Shown in pieces: positions 44,795-54,060 of a stretch of DNA of 64,000 bases. The stretch is from Ruminococcus sp. FC2018 (GTDB lineage Bacteria; Bacillota; Clostridia; Oscillospirales; Ruminococcaceae): assembly GCF_000621805.1 (NCBI RefSeq), contig NZ_JHXH01000002.1:124001-188000 (forward strand), written 5' to 3'. The translations under genes and the position numbers were made by a program. The notes beneath the pieces are model-generated. The model saw nothing but the letters and a program-made list of their open reading frames with translations. It was not told the origin of the DNA and searched no databases. Numbering within the stretch: position 1 is the first letter of the stretch; each line of letters begins with the position of its first letter.

Positions 44795-45754
44795 TCATTC
44801 GCCGAAAACAGTGTCGTAGTATGCAAACAGCTCCTCCAGCAAGGGCTTCATGCCCTCTATCTCGCTTGCTTTGAGGGTGTCGATGTTCAATCTGTTTCCG
44901 CTTTCATATTCTGCGTGCAGACTTACACTCAGCTCCTTTGAGTCCTCCTCGCTCGTGGGCATACTGCCGAAGCCGAAATATCCACGGTCGTGATTTCCGT
45001 AATTGCCTGCCTCGTAGTCATAACGGCTTTGGTCGTATTTAAGGTCGGTGCTGTGGTCAAAAAGTATCTTTGTGACGGCGGCGAAATAATCCTGTGGAAA
45101 GGGCACAAGCTTATTGACGAGGGTCTTTTTGGCATTGTCGTCGTAGATAGTTTTTTCAAGCAGATAGCTCTGCCCGTTTATCGCAAGCTTCCGGTCCACG
45201 TTTACTCCGCCGTACTCGGTGTAGATACCCTGCCGGATGTATCTCAATCTTATCCTTTTCACCGCCGTGGTTTCTCTGGGCGGCATAAGAGAATCTTCTC
45301 CCTTGCGGCAAAACCACTGTGCAAACAAGGTGTATATCTCCTCTGCCCATATTGCAAAGGGGTCGTTGTTTTGGGTAAATCCAAGCGTTTCTCCGGAGGA
45401 ATAGCCTGCACAAAACCTGCTTGGCTGATACTCGGGAGGCAGTCCTGCGGTGACCTTGTACAGACCGTTAAGCTTAGCAAGCTCATGGCGGTCGATTATC
45501 TGCTGCAATCCGCAAAGCAGCTGCTCGTCTGCCTCAAAGCTGATATTTTTTATTTCGTCGCAGGCTATGGTGCTGCCGTTTACCTGCTTTACGCTGAAGC
45601 AGAAATTATGCCTATCATCTGAGGTACACCTGTTGGAAAGGAAAAAGTTTGCATAAAAGTCGGTTATATCCTTTGAAGCTATCTGCTTGGGTGCGCTTGT
45701 ATCCGTACGATCGGTAACTCCTCCGCACAAGATCTCCTCTTTGTTCCTTATCAT
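44795..45754 (-). CDS. Uncharacterised protein
   Basis: 319 residues, soluble, no signal peptide or membrane segment. The middle (about 65-150: an acidic beta stretch, then IIDRHELAKLNGLYKV and FAIWAEEIYTLFAQWF) resembles the central part of the protein at 58629-59777 in order of features (a helix with Lys-Leu/Trp-Asn/Asp-Gly, then a strand with a Ser/Asp-Gly turn). GGGAGGTG precedes the ATG. I do not recognise the family. Confidence 0.6.
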   Translation of the reverse strand: MIRNKEEILCGGVTDRTDTSAPKQIASKDITDFYANFFLSNRCTSDDRHNFCFSVKQVNGSTIACDEIKNISFEADEQLLCGLQQIIDRHELAKLNGLYKVTAGLPPEYQPSRFCAGYSSGETLGFTQNNDPFAIWAEEIYTLFAQWFCRKGEDSLMPPRETTAVKRIRLRYIRQGIYTEYGGVNVDRKLAINGQSYLLEKTIYDDNAKKTLVNKLVPFPQDYFAAVTKILFDHSTDLKYDQSRYDYEAGNYGNHDRGYFGFGSMPTSEEDSKELSVSLHAEYESGNRLNIDTLKASEIEGMKPLLEELFAYYDTVFGE

Positions 45755-45825
45755 TATGACCTGTCACCTCCCTGTTATCTTGATAAAAAGGTAGCATAAA
45801 TCCCCGGGGAAGTCAAGAGCTTTAC

Positions 45826-45856
45826 ACAAAAAAAGGGCAGTCCCGGGGCTGCCCTT
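45826..45856 (-). terminator. Terminator of the ABC/FtsX operon
   Basis: On the minus strand AGGGCAG...CTGCCCT, followed by TTTTTTTGTG. Confidence 0.88.
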
Positions 45857-45864
45857 TTTGCGAT

Positions 45865-46578
45865 CTATGACACTGTATTTATCTTCATGTCCGGAGTTAT
45901 CTCCTCCACAGAGGTTATCTGTCCGTCCACCAGCTTGATAAGCTTTGAACCGTACAAAGCCGCAGATTCGGAGTGTGTCACCTGAACGATAGTCTTATTG
46001 TATTTCTGATTTATGTCCCTGAACAGCTCCATAAGCTTTATTCCGGTCTTTGTGTCAAGATTTCCGATAGGCTCGTCAAGAAAGATTATCTTTGGATCGA
46101 AAACCAGAGCTCTTGCAATAGCTACTCTCTGCTGCTGACCGCCGGAAAGCTCTCTTGGTGTCAGCTTTCTTTTGTCCTTCATACCGATTATCTCCAGACA
46201 CTCCTCAAGCTTGTCTTTGTATTCGCTTCTTTTCCTGCCTGCGATCATAAGGGGCAGAGCGATATTGTCCTCCACAGTAAGATTTGGCACCAGATTGTAA
46301 AACTGGAACACAAAGCCTATATCCCGGTTTCTCATGGAGCAAAGCTCCTTGTCTTTAAGGGTGCTCAGGTCTGTTCCGTTTATGCTCACCGTTCCGTCGC
46401 TTGGCATATCCAGTCCGCCCAGCAGGTACAAAAGGGTAGACTTTCCGCTTCCCGAAGGTCCCATTATGGATATAAATTCCCCCTGCTCCACCGTAAGGTC
46501 AATGTCTTTAAGAACGTGAGATGTTTCCTTGCCGTTTACAAAGGATCTGTTTACTTTTACTGCCTGTATTACATTCAT
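45865..46578 (-). CDS. ABC transporter ATP-binding protein (MacB/LolD type)
   Basis: 237 residues. Walker A GPSGSGKST, signature LSGGQQQRVAIARAL and Walker B IIFLDEP are intact, and the protein ends soon after the His loop as in FtsE/LolD/MacB ATPases. It pairs with the FtsX-type protein encoded 16 bp upstream; in the family ATP drives mechanical movement of the extracellular part rather than classic transport. Confidence 0.93.
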   Translation of the reverse strand: MNVIQAVKVNRSFVNGKETSHVLKDIDLTVEQGEFISIMGPSGSGKSTLLYLLGGLDMPSDGTVSINGTDLSTLKDKELCSMRNRDIGFVFQFYNLVPNLTVEDNIALPLMIAGRKRSEYKDKLEECLEIIGMKDKRKLTPRELSGGQQQRVAIARALVFDPKIIFLDEPIGNLDTKTGIKLMELFRDINQKYNKTIVQVTHSESAALYGSKLIKLVDGQITSVEEITPDMKINTVS

Positions 46579-46594
46579 TTTTCTTACCCCTCTT

Positions 46595-49078
46595 TTATTC
46601 GTATTTAAGCTCAGCTACAACGTTGAGCTTCTTGCTTTTTCTTATGGTGGAAAGCGTTGCGATAAGCACTGCGGCGGCTGCAACTGCTGCGTATATAGGG
46701 ACCGAGCTCCAGTCCATTGACACGTTCATGGGCAGGTCAATGGATCTGAACAGCTTTTCCATTATCCCGTTGACCATTACCGAGACCGGAACAGCTATCA
46801 CAAGGCTCCAGATAACGCTGGAGATGCTTTCGGTAAGCACAAGATTTCTGCGCTTTGACCTGTTCATTCCCACCGATGTCATCACGGCAAACTCTTTTCT
46901 TCTCTGCTGGAACGAAATGGAGATGTTGTTGAGGATACCTATTGAGGTTATGACAAGGGCAAGGTATGAGAAAATGGAAAGGATATCGATGACCATCTGG
47001 TTATCGTCAACGTTCTGTTTCATCATATCATCTCTTGAGATGTATGTCGCACCAAGACTGCTTACTGCTTTTTTGAACTCTTTTTCCACCTTCTGTGCAT
47101 CGGCGCCCTTTTCAAGTCTGAAATCTATGCTCCATGCTTCCTTGATATTGAAATACTTTTGTATATCCTCCGGCTTCATAAGTGCAACTCTGCCGTTGTT
47201 GTAAACCTTGGAATCAAAGGTACCTATAATGTTGAAGGTCTCCTTTTTGCCGTTCATCTCTATTTCTACGGTGTCGCCGGCTTTTTTGTTTATGTGCTTT
47301 GCCACAACGTCTCCGATAAGGATACCTTTGTTTGTGTCTTTTTTGTATTTTTCATAGGTATCTTTGTTCTTTTGTGAATCAAGCTCAAAATACTGCATAT
47401 ACTCTGCATACTTATCAGGCTGTGATGCAAACACAAAGTAGATGTAGTCGTTGTTCTGAGTATCACAAGCGTACTGGGGCGTTATGGAATCCTTGTCTAT
47501 ACCCTCTATCTGTGACAGCTTTTCCCCCAGTATTTCGGTGGTAGTCGTGGCTGCGTTGCTGGGTATGATATTTGAGATGGTGTAATCTGTGTTAAGCTCC
47601 TCGTAAGCCGAAACCACAAGGTCTTTCATTGAGCTTCCCACAGACACGATGGCAAATACTGCCGAAAGAGAAACTATAAGCAGAGTGATATTGCCCCGCA
47701 GCAGCTTTGAGGACTTGATATTGTTCATTGCAAGAAATGCGGTGGTGTTCCCACGGAAAAGCTTGCTGACCCAGCCGGAAAGGAATTTGAGAAGCTTTCT
47801 TGAGATCATTACTATACCCAGCAGTTCGCACATGAACAGCACCGGGCTCAGGTCCACAGTCCATTGTGCGTCAACTGCATAGCCCACTATGGCAAATACC
47901 AGCAGCACACAGCCTGCGATAAATCTTGCCGCACCCTTCTTGTGCTTTGTTTCCACTCTGCCCAGGATAACATCCTTGACTTGCAGCTTTTTTATGCTTC
48001 TTGCAGGCAGCCATGCAGAGCCTATTGAAAGAACTATTGCAAAGGCAACGCCTATGAGGATATGTACGGGGTTTATCTTCATGGGGGGATAGATCCCGTA
48101 TTCCTTCAGCGGAGCGAACTGTCTGGAAAAGACCATAAGTCCCACTTCACCCAGCACTACTCCGAACAGCGAGCCGACTATGGCGTAGAGCCCTGCTTCC
48201 ATAAGCAGTATCCGCTCCATCTTTGACCTTGTGGCACCCTGGCTCATAAATGTGCCGATAATAGGCAGCCTTTCGGTGATGATAAGCTTGAATGCACCAC
48301 AGATAATGATAACGCAGACTATACATACCAGCAGCAGCATACCGTAAAGTCCCATTGTAATGGACTCTGTGCCGATGGTTGAATCGTCAACGAGTATGGT
48401 CGCCTTGAAGTCGGGGTTGTCGCTGTTAAAGTTCTTTACAGCCTCCTTGACGGTAACTCCGCTGTCGGTTTTCTTTGCGCTCATGTAGTTATATTTTCCG
48501 CCGGCGTTCATCATTTCGTTCATATGATCATAAGCAGCCACCGCAGAAAAGCTGTTTTTCTTGTCCGTGTAGAACAGACCGTCGTTGGCAGCTATACCCT
48601 TGATGATAAATTCTTTCTTCTCGCCGTTTATGGCAATGGAGAGCTTGCTGCCGATCTTAAGGCTGTAGTCCTTTGCGGTCCTGTCGGAAATAATTATCCC
48701 GTTTTCGTTTTTGTTCTCAAAAGAGCCTTCGACCATTTTTTTGTCATAGCTCTTTCTTGCGGACAGTGAAACGTATCTTACCTCGTCGTTCTCGTTGATA
48801 ACTCCCGTGAGCTCCAGAGAACCCACAAGATCATCTATGCCCGTTTTTTTAATGTCCTGCTCGCTGAACATCGGATCGTCCGTGTTTGAACTGATGCCTA
48901 TGTCCTGCCCCTCGGATCTTATGGTCAGCGGCTGGATAAAGCTGTCCATTACCGAATCGATCAGCCCCAGGCTTGTGATGAGCAGTGCTGTACTTATCAT
49001 TATTGAAAAGATAAGCAAAAACAGCCTGCCCTTTCTTTCCAGCATATTTTTAGAAATATACTTTAAAAATACACCCAT
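46595..49078 (-). CDS. FtsX-family ABC permease
   Basis: 827 residues. An N-terminal membrane helix, a large extracytoplasmic MacB-type domain (about 40-245), a first FtsX core, a second extracytoplasmic domain (about 500-690) and a second FtsX core at the C-terminus give about ten membrane helices. Such two-core permeases work in export of, or resistance to, antimicrobial peptides and lipids. GGAGG precedes the ATG. No two-component genes adjoin, so the stimulus is not evident. Confidence 0.9.
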   Translation of the reverse strand: MGVFLKYISKNMLERKGRLFLLIFSIMISTALLITSLGLIDSVMDSFIQPLTIRSEGQDIGISSNTDDPMFSEQDIKKTGIDDLVGSLELTGVINENDEVRYVSLSARKSYDKKMVEGSFENKNENGIIISDRTAKDYSLKIGSKLSIAINGEKKEFIIKGIAANDGLFYTDKKNSFSAVAAYDHMNEMMNAGGKYNYMSAKKTDSGVTVKEAVKNFNSDNPDFKATILVDDSTIGTESITMGLYGMLLLVCIVCVIIICGAFKLIITERLPIIGTFMSQGATRSKMERILLMEAGLYAIVGSLFGVVLGEVGLMVFSRQFAPLKEYGIYPPMKINPVHILIGVAFAIVLSIGSAWLPARSIKKLQVKDVILGRVETKHKKGAARFIAGCVLLVFAIVGYAVDAQWTVDLSPVLFMCELLGIVMISRKLLKFLSGWVSKLFRGNTTAFLAMNNIKSSKLLRGNITLLIVSLSAVFAIVSVGSSMKDLVVSAYEELNTDYTISNIIPSNAATTTTEILGEKLSQIEGIDKDSITPQYACDTQNNDYIYFVFASQPDKYAEYMQYFELDSQKNKDTYEKYKKDTNKGILIGDVVAKHINKKAGDTVEIEMNGKKETFNIIGTFDSKVYNNGRVALMKPEDIQKYFNIKEAWSIDFRLEKGADAQKVEKEFKKAVSSLGATYISRDDMMKQNVDDNQMVIDILSIFSYLALVITSIGILNNISISFQQRRKEFAVMTSVGMNRSKRRNLVLTESISSVIWSLVIAVPVSVMVNGIMEKLFRSIDLPMNVSMDWSSVPIYAAVAAAAVLIATLSTIRKSKKLNVVAELKYE

Positions 49079-49125
49079 TTTTTCTCCTCCCTATTTTTGT
49101 TTCTATATAAAAGGTATTCCCTTTT

Positions 49126-49869
49126 TTACAGCATATCGCACATTTTTTGATAAATATCTTGACTTGACGATGTAATTAGAATGGTCATTGCCGTTGCAAG
49201 GTCAAGCAAAGTGTGAGCTGCCATTATTGGCACAGGGTCCTTCTTTTTGCGGTAGTGCACGCAGAACAGCACCGTCAGGGGAAGGAACGAAAGGAAGCGG
49301 TACACCATGTATCTTACATCAAATATTGTGGGAATGAAGCAGTGCTGCAAAGCGTAGAAAAAGGCAGGCACCACGATACAGGCATATTTGTTTTTTATGC
49401 TGTTTACTCCCAGTCCCAGATACAGTCCGTCCTCGGCAAAGGCTACCGTAAGCGGTAGCACTACAAGGTTTATTACGGCAAGGGCAAGGGGCACAGGTGC
49501 CACGATGTCCAACGTCACACGGGGCATCACCGAGCCGTAGCACACAAGCCCCGAAAGGTACATACCGCCCATACCGACAAAGGCGAACAGGATCACCGCA
49601 AGTATGGTTTTTTTCACCGAGCGTCCGCCTTTGGTAAAACCGATAAGCTCGCCGCAGCTCATGCCCGATCTTTTCGCTGCTGCCACAAGCAAGGCTATGG
49701 TCACAATGTTTACTGCGCTTGCAGCAGGTGACCAGATGCTGCTGAGCTCTTTTACTTGTCTGCCCGCTGCAAAGGCACCTACTATAAAAATAAGCAGGAA
49801 CACAATGCACCGGAAAGGGAGCAGCAGAGCATAGCTGCTTTTATATCTTTTTTCTCCCCGGCTTTCCAT
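49126..49869 (-). CDS. CPBP-like intramembrane protease family protein
   Basis: 247 residues with seven or eight membrane helices. The three CPBP motifs appear as AFAEDGLYLG (normally EExxxR), FFYALQHC and AAHTLLDLA. The first motif keeps one Glu but has Asp for the second and lacks the Arg, so activity is uncertain. First gene of the operon with the FtsX/ABC pair, following a perfect promoter. The family includes bacteriocin-immunity and prenyl-protein processing members. Confidence 0.72.
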   Translation of the reverse strand: MESRGEKRYKSSYALLLPFRCIVFLLIFIVGAFAAGRQVKELSSIWSPAASAVNIVTIALLVAAAKRSGMSCGELIGFTKGGRSVKKTILAVILFAFVGMGGMYLSGLVCYGSVMPRVTLDIVAPVPLALAVINLVVLPLTVAFAEDGLYLGLGVNSIKNKYACIVVPAFFYALQHCFIPTIFDVRYMVYRFLSFLPLTVLFCVHYRKKKDPVPIMAAHTLLDLATAMTILITSSSQDIYQKMCDML

Positions 49870-49997
49870 TTTAACACCCCGATTTTCTGATATTGTCGCC
49901 CTGTTGTCTGTCTATGATATCATATCACGCAAATCATTAAGAAATCCTTAAATATTAAAGCGATATTTCTCATGCGGTATATTATATCACTGTGTAT

Positions 49998-50026
49998 ATT
50001 ATACGGCATATAATACTATTTGTCAA
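49998..50026 (-). promoter_or_regulatory. Consensus promoter of the CPBP/FtsX/ABC operon
   Basis: Minus-strand TTGACA (50026-50021), 17 bp, TATAAT (50003-49998). The leader of about 120 nt contains the palindrome TATGATATCATA (49913-49924). Confidence 0.85.
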
Positions 50027-50036
50027 CACAATATTA

Positions 50037-50303
50037 CTTGATGCATAAAAATATGTAGCCGTGCACAAATCACGGGAACAAAAAATATGTCCGATTGGTG
50101 AATATGTATATTTTGCCAAAAGATATAACCACGACCTATGTCCCACGCCTCTAAGGGTATGGGTGTCCTGTGGACATCTATGCGCAGCATAAGCACCGAC
50201 CGAGGCGACAGACGAGGACTAACGCTCGGTCGTGCCTGAATGAGGGGGCGACGCTCCTTATGGAATTATATCCTAACAGGGGCTCAAGCGCTGCAAAAAG
50301 GCG
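50037..50303. other. Intergenic region with hairpins and a dispersed repeat
   Basis: No gene is supported. It holds short inverted repeats (GTCC/GGAC at 50164; CGACCGAG 50197-50204 with CTCGGTCG 50225-50232) and GCTCGGTCGTGCCTGAATGA (about 50224), a motif that recurs near 51306 and 55879. Confidence 0.55.
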
Positions 50304-50331
50304 CAAAAAGCACCTGTCCTCATGGCAGGTG
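50304..50331 (-). terminator. Terminator of the MBL hydrolase
   Basis: On the minus strand CACCTG...CAGGTG, followed by CTTTTTG. Confidence 0.75.
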
Positions 50332-50373
50332 CACATTTACGGCAATATGAAACGTTTGTGTATACCGGAGTTT

Positions 50374-51171
50374 TCACAGTCCTCTTATCTCCAGCCGGTC
50401 AAGTATGCCACGGATACTTACCCCGGGGTGGGTCACATATATCCGCAAAATGTCGTTTACAAGATCCCTTGGAGCTTTGGTGCGGCGGCTTATCTCATCG
50501 GGAGTATGCCCCTTGTCCGAAAGCTTTGTTATCTTTTTTACCAATGAGTAAAGGTCGTCCTCCGCCCGTGGGGAATGCTGCTTGCTGTCAAGCTCCGCCG
50601 TTTTTGCGTGACCGTAGTAAATTCTGCGGGGGCTGAGCTTCAGGAGCCTTTCCCAGCTTTCTCCTGTTCGAGTGCCTTTGTGCAGCTCAAGCTCATACAG
50701 GGGTGCAAGGTCACCCACAAACAGGGCCTTTTCATCATCAAGCCACAGAGAAATGCTGTCGGGGCTATGCCCGGGGGTATGAATAAGCTCGCCGTCAATG
50801 CCCAGACTTTTTAAAAACTCACGGCTTTGTTCTATGGTTATAACTTCCGCCCTGCTTTCGTCAACGGGTACAAATGAGCGGTTGTTCTCCTTTTGGAAAA
50901 TATGGTCCGAGGAGTGTATATACTCCCTTTGGACGTCTGCAATAACTATCCGTATCCCATGTTCGGCAAGCTCTCCCGCAAGCCCCATATGGTCGGGGTG
51001 AAAGTGGGAGATGATAAGGCAGTCTATCTGCTGAAGGGCAATGTTTTTCTCCCCAAGTGCTTTGCAGAGCGATCCGAAGGTGCCTGCCCAGCCTGTATCA
51101 AAAAGCAAACAGCCCTTTTCGCCGCTTATGAGATATGTATTGGTGTTTGAATACCTGATCTGTGTGACCAT
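50374..51171 (-). CDS. MBL-fold metallo-hydrolase
   Basis: 265 residues. Metal motif HFHPDHMG (HxHxDH), later His in HTPGHSPDS and GDLAPL fit the glyoxalase II-like metallo-beta-lactamase fold, followed by a helical C-terminal region of about 60 residues resembling a small winged-helix. ATG at 51171 is preferred over GTG at 51180 because AGGTG lies six bases upstream. Substrate unknown. Confidence 0.88.
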   Translation of the reverse strand: MVTQIRYSNTNTYLISGEKGCLLFDTGWAGTFGSLCKALGEKNIALQQIDCLIISHFHPDHMGLAGELAEHGIRIVIADVQREYIHSSDHIFQKENNRSFVPVDESRAEVITIEQSREFLKSLGIDGELIHTPGHSPDSISLWLDDEKALFVGDLAPLYELELHKGTRTGESWERLLKLSPRRIYYGHAKTAELDSKQHSPRAEDDLYSLVKKITKLSDKGHTPDEISRRTKAPRDLVNDILRIYVTHPGVSIRGILDRLEIRGL

Positions 51172-51207
51172 ATTTTTCACCTGCCTGCCTTTGGTTTTAT
51201 CCCTTAC

Positions 51208-51236
51208 ATTTTATCATAAAGCTGCTTTGTTTGCAA
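51208..51236 (-). promoter_or_regulatory. Promoter of the MBL hydrolase
   Basis: Minus-strand TTGCAA (51236-51231), 17 bp, TAAAAT (51213-51208). Confidence 0.6.
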
Positions 51237-51269
51237 GTGTAAAAAAGATTTTCAGGGCTGTGCTGCCTC

Positions 51270-51299
51270 TTGACACGGAGGGTACGGTTCTGTTACAAT
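51270..51299 (+). promoter_or_regulatory. Promoter of pncA-pncB
   Basis: TTGACA (51270-51275), 18 bp, TACAAT (51294-51299). A copy of the TTTGAATGAGGGGACGA repeat lies just after. Confidence 0.65.
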
Positions 51300-51356
51300 G
51301 TAGGTGTGTTTGAATGAGGGGACGATGTCCTTTATTAAAAAAGGGAGTGAGCGGCA

Positions 51357-51881
51357 ATGAAAAAGATACTTGTGGCGGTGGACCTGCAAAAGGACTTTGT
51401 TGACGGTGCGCTGGGAACAAAGGAAGCTGTGGCTATAACAGAAAATGCAGCGGAAAAGATAAGGAATTTCAAGGGCGAGATATTTGTGACATTTGATACC
51501 CACGGTGAGGATTATCTCAGCACTGCAGAGGGCAGGAAGCTTCCTGTGCCCCACTGCATAAAGGGCACTGACGGGTGGGAGCTTGACGGCAGGATAAAAA
51601 ACGCCCTTAAAGGGAAAAAATACACACCTGTTGAAAAGGGCACATTCGGCTCGGTGAGGCTTGCAGGGCTTATCAAAGAAGCTGCCGGCGATGAACAGTT
51701 CAGCGTTGAGTTCATAGGTCTTTGTACGGATATATGCGTGGTGTCCAACGCTTTGCTTGTAAAGGCAGCCTTCCCCGAGGCTGACATATCCGTGGACAGC
51801 TCCTGCTGCGCAGGGGTGACTCCGCAAAAACATGAGGCAGCCCTTGAAACAATGCGAAGCTGTCAGATAGATGTGATTTAG
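51357..51881 (+). CDS. pncA: Nicotinamidase (isochorismatase family)
   Basis: 174 residues. Catalytic triad positions are visible: Asp in VAVDLQKDF, a Lys in PVEKGTFGS and nucleophilic Cys in GLCTDICVVSNAL. It hydrolyses nicotinamide to nicotinate. The adjacent nicotinate phosphoribosyltransferase makes the NAD salvage role firm. GGGAGTG precedes the ATG. Confidence 0.9.
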   Translation: MKKILVAVDLQKDFVDGALGTKEAVAITENAAEKIRNFKGEIFVTFDTHGEDYLSTAEGRKLPVPHCIKGTDGWELDGRIKNALKGKKYTPVEKGTFGSVRLAGLIKEAAGDEQFSVEFIGLCTDICVVSNALLVKAAFPEADISVDSSCCAGVTPQKHEAALETMRSCQIDVI

Positions 51882-51898
51882 CGAAAAGGAGCATGGCT

Positions 51899-53110
51899 AT
51901 GAGATTTGAACCTATTGTGGTATCACTGCTTGATACAGACCTGTATAAATTCAATATGGACCAGGTCATTTTCCACAGGCACACCGACCTTTGCGGTCAG
52001 TATTATTTCAAGTGCCGCAACGAGGGAGTAGTTTTCACAGCGGAAATGGTACAGGAGATAAACGAGCAGATAGACCACCTGTGCAGTCTGAGTTTTAACA
52101 AGCAGGAGCTTGATTATCTGCGCTCTATCCGTTTTATAAAGGACGACTATGTGGAATTTCTCCGCCTGTGGCACCCTATCCGTGACTATGTGACGGTAAG
52201 CCTTTCTGAGCAGGGAGAGCTTTCGGTGGTAGTTGACGGACCGCTGTTTTCGGCAATGCAGTTTGAGATATACCTGCTTGAAATAATAAACGAGGTATAT
52301 TTCAGGACGAGCTATGACTATGACCGGCTGCGAAAGTCCGCCGAGGAAAGGCTGGATTCCAAGATAAAGGCGATGAACGAGGGGACGTATACCTTTAAGT
52401 TTGCCGAGTTTGGCTGCCGCAGGAGGCTGTCAAGAGAGTGGGAGGAGGAAGCTGTCCGCAGGCTGGTCACGGAAACCAAAAACTGCATCGGAACATCAAA
52501 CGTGTTCCTTGCTATGAAGTATAACGTGACCCCCATAGGCACATATGCCCATGAGTTTGTGCAGATGTATCAGGGCATTGACTCAATACCCCTTGCCTTC
52601 ACCAATTATTACGCCATGAAGGACTGGTACAATGAGTATGACGGCGACAACGGAACTGCGCTGACAGATACCGTGACCACCGATCTGTTTTTGCTTGATT
52701 TCAACCGCTCTATGGTGAACAACTATACAGGTGTGCGCCACGACAGCGGCGACCCGTACGCATGGGGCGAAAAGATCATACAGCACTATAAAAAATACGG
52801 CGTTGACCCAAAGACCAAGCTTTTGCTGTTCAGCGACAGTCTTGACTTTGACAGGGCACAGGAGCTTTACGACTACTTCAAGGACCGCACAAAGGTGTCC
52901 TTCGGGATAGGCACCTTCGTTTCAAACGACACCTGCGAAAATGCACTGAATATTGTCATCAAGCTCCAGTATGTCAACGGCAGACCTGTGGCAAAGCTTT
53001 CGGATGTACCGGGGAAGGCAATGTGCCGTGATATGGATTATCTTGAATATCTAAAGCGGTCGGTAGAATTCAGGCTTAACAGAGGGAGAAAAGAGGTTGA
53101 GAAAAAATGA
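51899..53110 (+). CDS. pncB: Nicotinate phosphoribosyltransferase
   Basis: 403 residues. Family motifs include the N-terminal LLDTDLYKFNMDQ, EFGCRRRLS, a GTSNVFLA block and VRHDSGDPYAWGE. It joins nicotinate and PRPP, with ATP, to nicotinate mononucleotide. ATG at 51899 is chosen because AAAAGGA is too close to the ATG at 51893. It follows pncA directly and overlaps the lipoprotein gene by four bases. Confidence 0.94.
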   Translation: MRFEPIVVSLLDTDLYKFNMDQVIFHRHTDLCGQYYFKCRNEGVVFTAEMVQEINEQIDHLCSLSFNKQELDYLRSIRFIKDDYVEFLRLWHPIRDYVTVSLSEQGELSVVVDGPLFSAMQFEIYLLEIINEVYFRTSYDYDRLRKSAEERLDSKIKAMNEGTYTFKFAEFGCRRRLSREWEEEAVRRLVTETKNCIGTSNVFLAMKYNVTPIGTYAHEFVQMYQGIDSIPLAFTNYYAMKDWYNEYDGDNGTALTDTVTTDLFLLDFNRSMVNNYTGVRHDSGDPYAWGEKIIQHYKKYGVDPKTKLLLFSDSLDFDRAQELYDYFKDRTKVSFGIGTFVSNDTCENALNIVIKLQYVNGRPVAKLSDVPGKAMCRDMDYLEYLKRSVEFRLNRGRKEVEKK

Positions 53111-54012
53111 AAAAACTGCTATATATGATCCTTGCGGCAGCACTTGTAATGTCAATGGCAGGGTGTGATAACAGCTCCTCAGGATCGGATACATCCTCGT
53201 CGGGGGACAATTCCTCATCTCTGAGCGAGTCTTCCATGCCTGACACAGACACAAGCAGCCGGGCGCAGACCACCACCACGACCTCCGCAGCGACTACAAC
53301 TTCCACCACCACATCACAGACCACCAAGAGCACTGCCGCAACAGCAGCTCCCGCACCGCTGCCTGCAACGGCAAAGGATCTGATAAAGATAACCAAGGAG
53401 CTTTACGGCACCCAGGAGATAGTGGCTGAGTCAAAGAATATGGACGATGCTTTTGAAAGCTATTTTACCTCCGCCGAGGGGAAACATTCCGCATCGGGCA
53501 GGTTAAAGACCATAGACATTTTCTCGCCCTTTGATGACCTGCTGACACATATAGACTATATTTCTCTTGCAAAGGACAGTGCAAGCATTTTCATGATAGG
53601 CAACTCAGTCAGGTTCAAAAATACCGGTTCCGATGCCGCAAAGGAGGAAACGGTCATTGATATGGACGGAGCCGTTATGGCGATAGTGTTCAACTGTGCC
53701 GACGCTGCCGAGGCGAAAAAGGTTTACGGCTGTGTGATGAACGAGGATTTTGTGAAGGATCTTGATGATACGGCAAAGGAAGGCTTTATTGTTGAAAGAG
53801 CAGCCGACCACGTCATTGCGACAATACCGAACAGAGAAATGTATATGTGCTATTACCGCAGCGGCAGCGACGTTATCGTCCTTGCCATGTCCGATATAGG
53901 CGTTGAGGGACAGACTCCCGTGGGGACCTACACAAAGCAGTACGATTATAAAACAGAGCTGGATAAGCTTGCCAAAGCACTGGGTGTAAAGCAGCCCTCT
54001 GAAGTGAAATAA
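53107..54012 (+). CDS. Lipoprotein of unknown function linked to pncB
   Basis: 301 residues. Signal peptide with lipobox MAGC, a Ser-rich then Thr-rich linker to about residue 75, and a globular domain of about 210 residues (starts AKDLIKITKELYG) without recognised motifs. It overlaps pncB by four bases and should be translated with it. A surface role in precursor capture is possible but unsupported beyond position. Confidence 0.7.
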   Translation: MKKLLYMILAAALVMSMAGCDNSSSGSDTSSSGDNSSSLSESSMPDTDTSSRAQTTTTTSAATTTSTTTSQTTKSTAATAAPAPLPATAKDLIKITKELYGTQEIVAESKNMDDAFESYFTSAEGKHSASGRLKTIDIFSPFDDLLTHIDYISLAKDSASIFMIGNSVRFKNTGSDAAKEETVIDMDGAVMAIVFNCADAAEAKKVYGCVMNEDFVKDLDDTAKEGFIVERAADHVIATIPNREMYMCYYRSGSDVIVLAMSDIGVEGQTPVGTYTKQYDYKTELDKLAKALGVKQPSEVK

Positions 54013-54020
54013 TACACAAA

Positions 54021-54054
54021 AAACCGCCCCTGCAGCAAAATGCAGAGGCGGTTT
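54021..54054 (+). terminator. Bidirectional terminator after pncAB operon
   Basis: AAACCGCC...CTGCA pairs with TGCAG...GGCGGTTT between convergent genes. Confidence 0.85.
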
Positions 54055-54060
54055 GTGGTT

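Noticed and set aside
43680-44798. 372-codon minus-strand frame over the GT8-acyltransferase fusion gene
   Set aside because: Antisense to a gene with clear domains on the plus strand; no recognised features.
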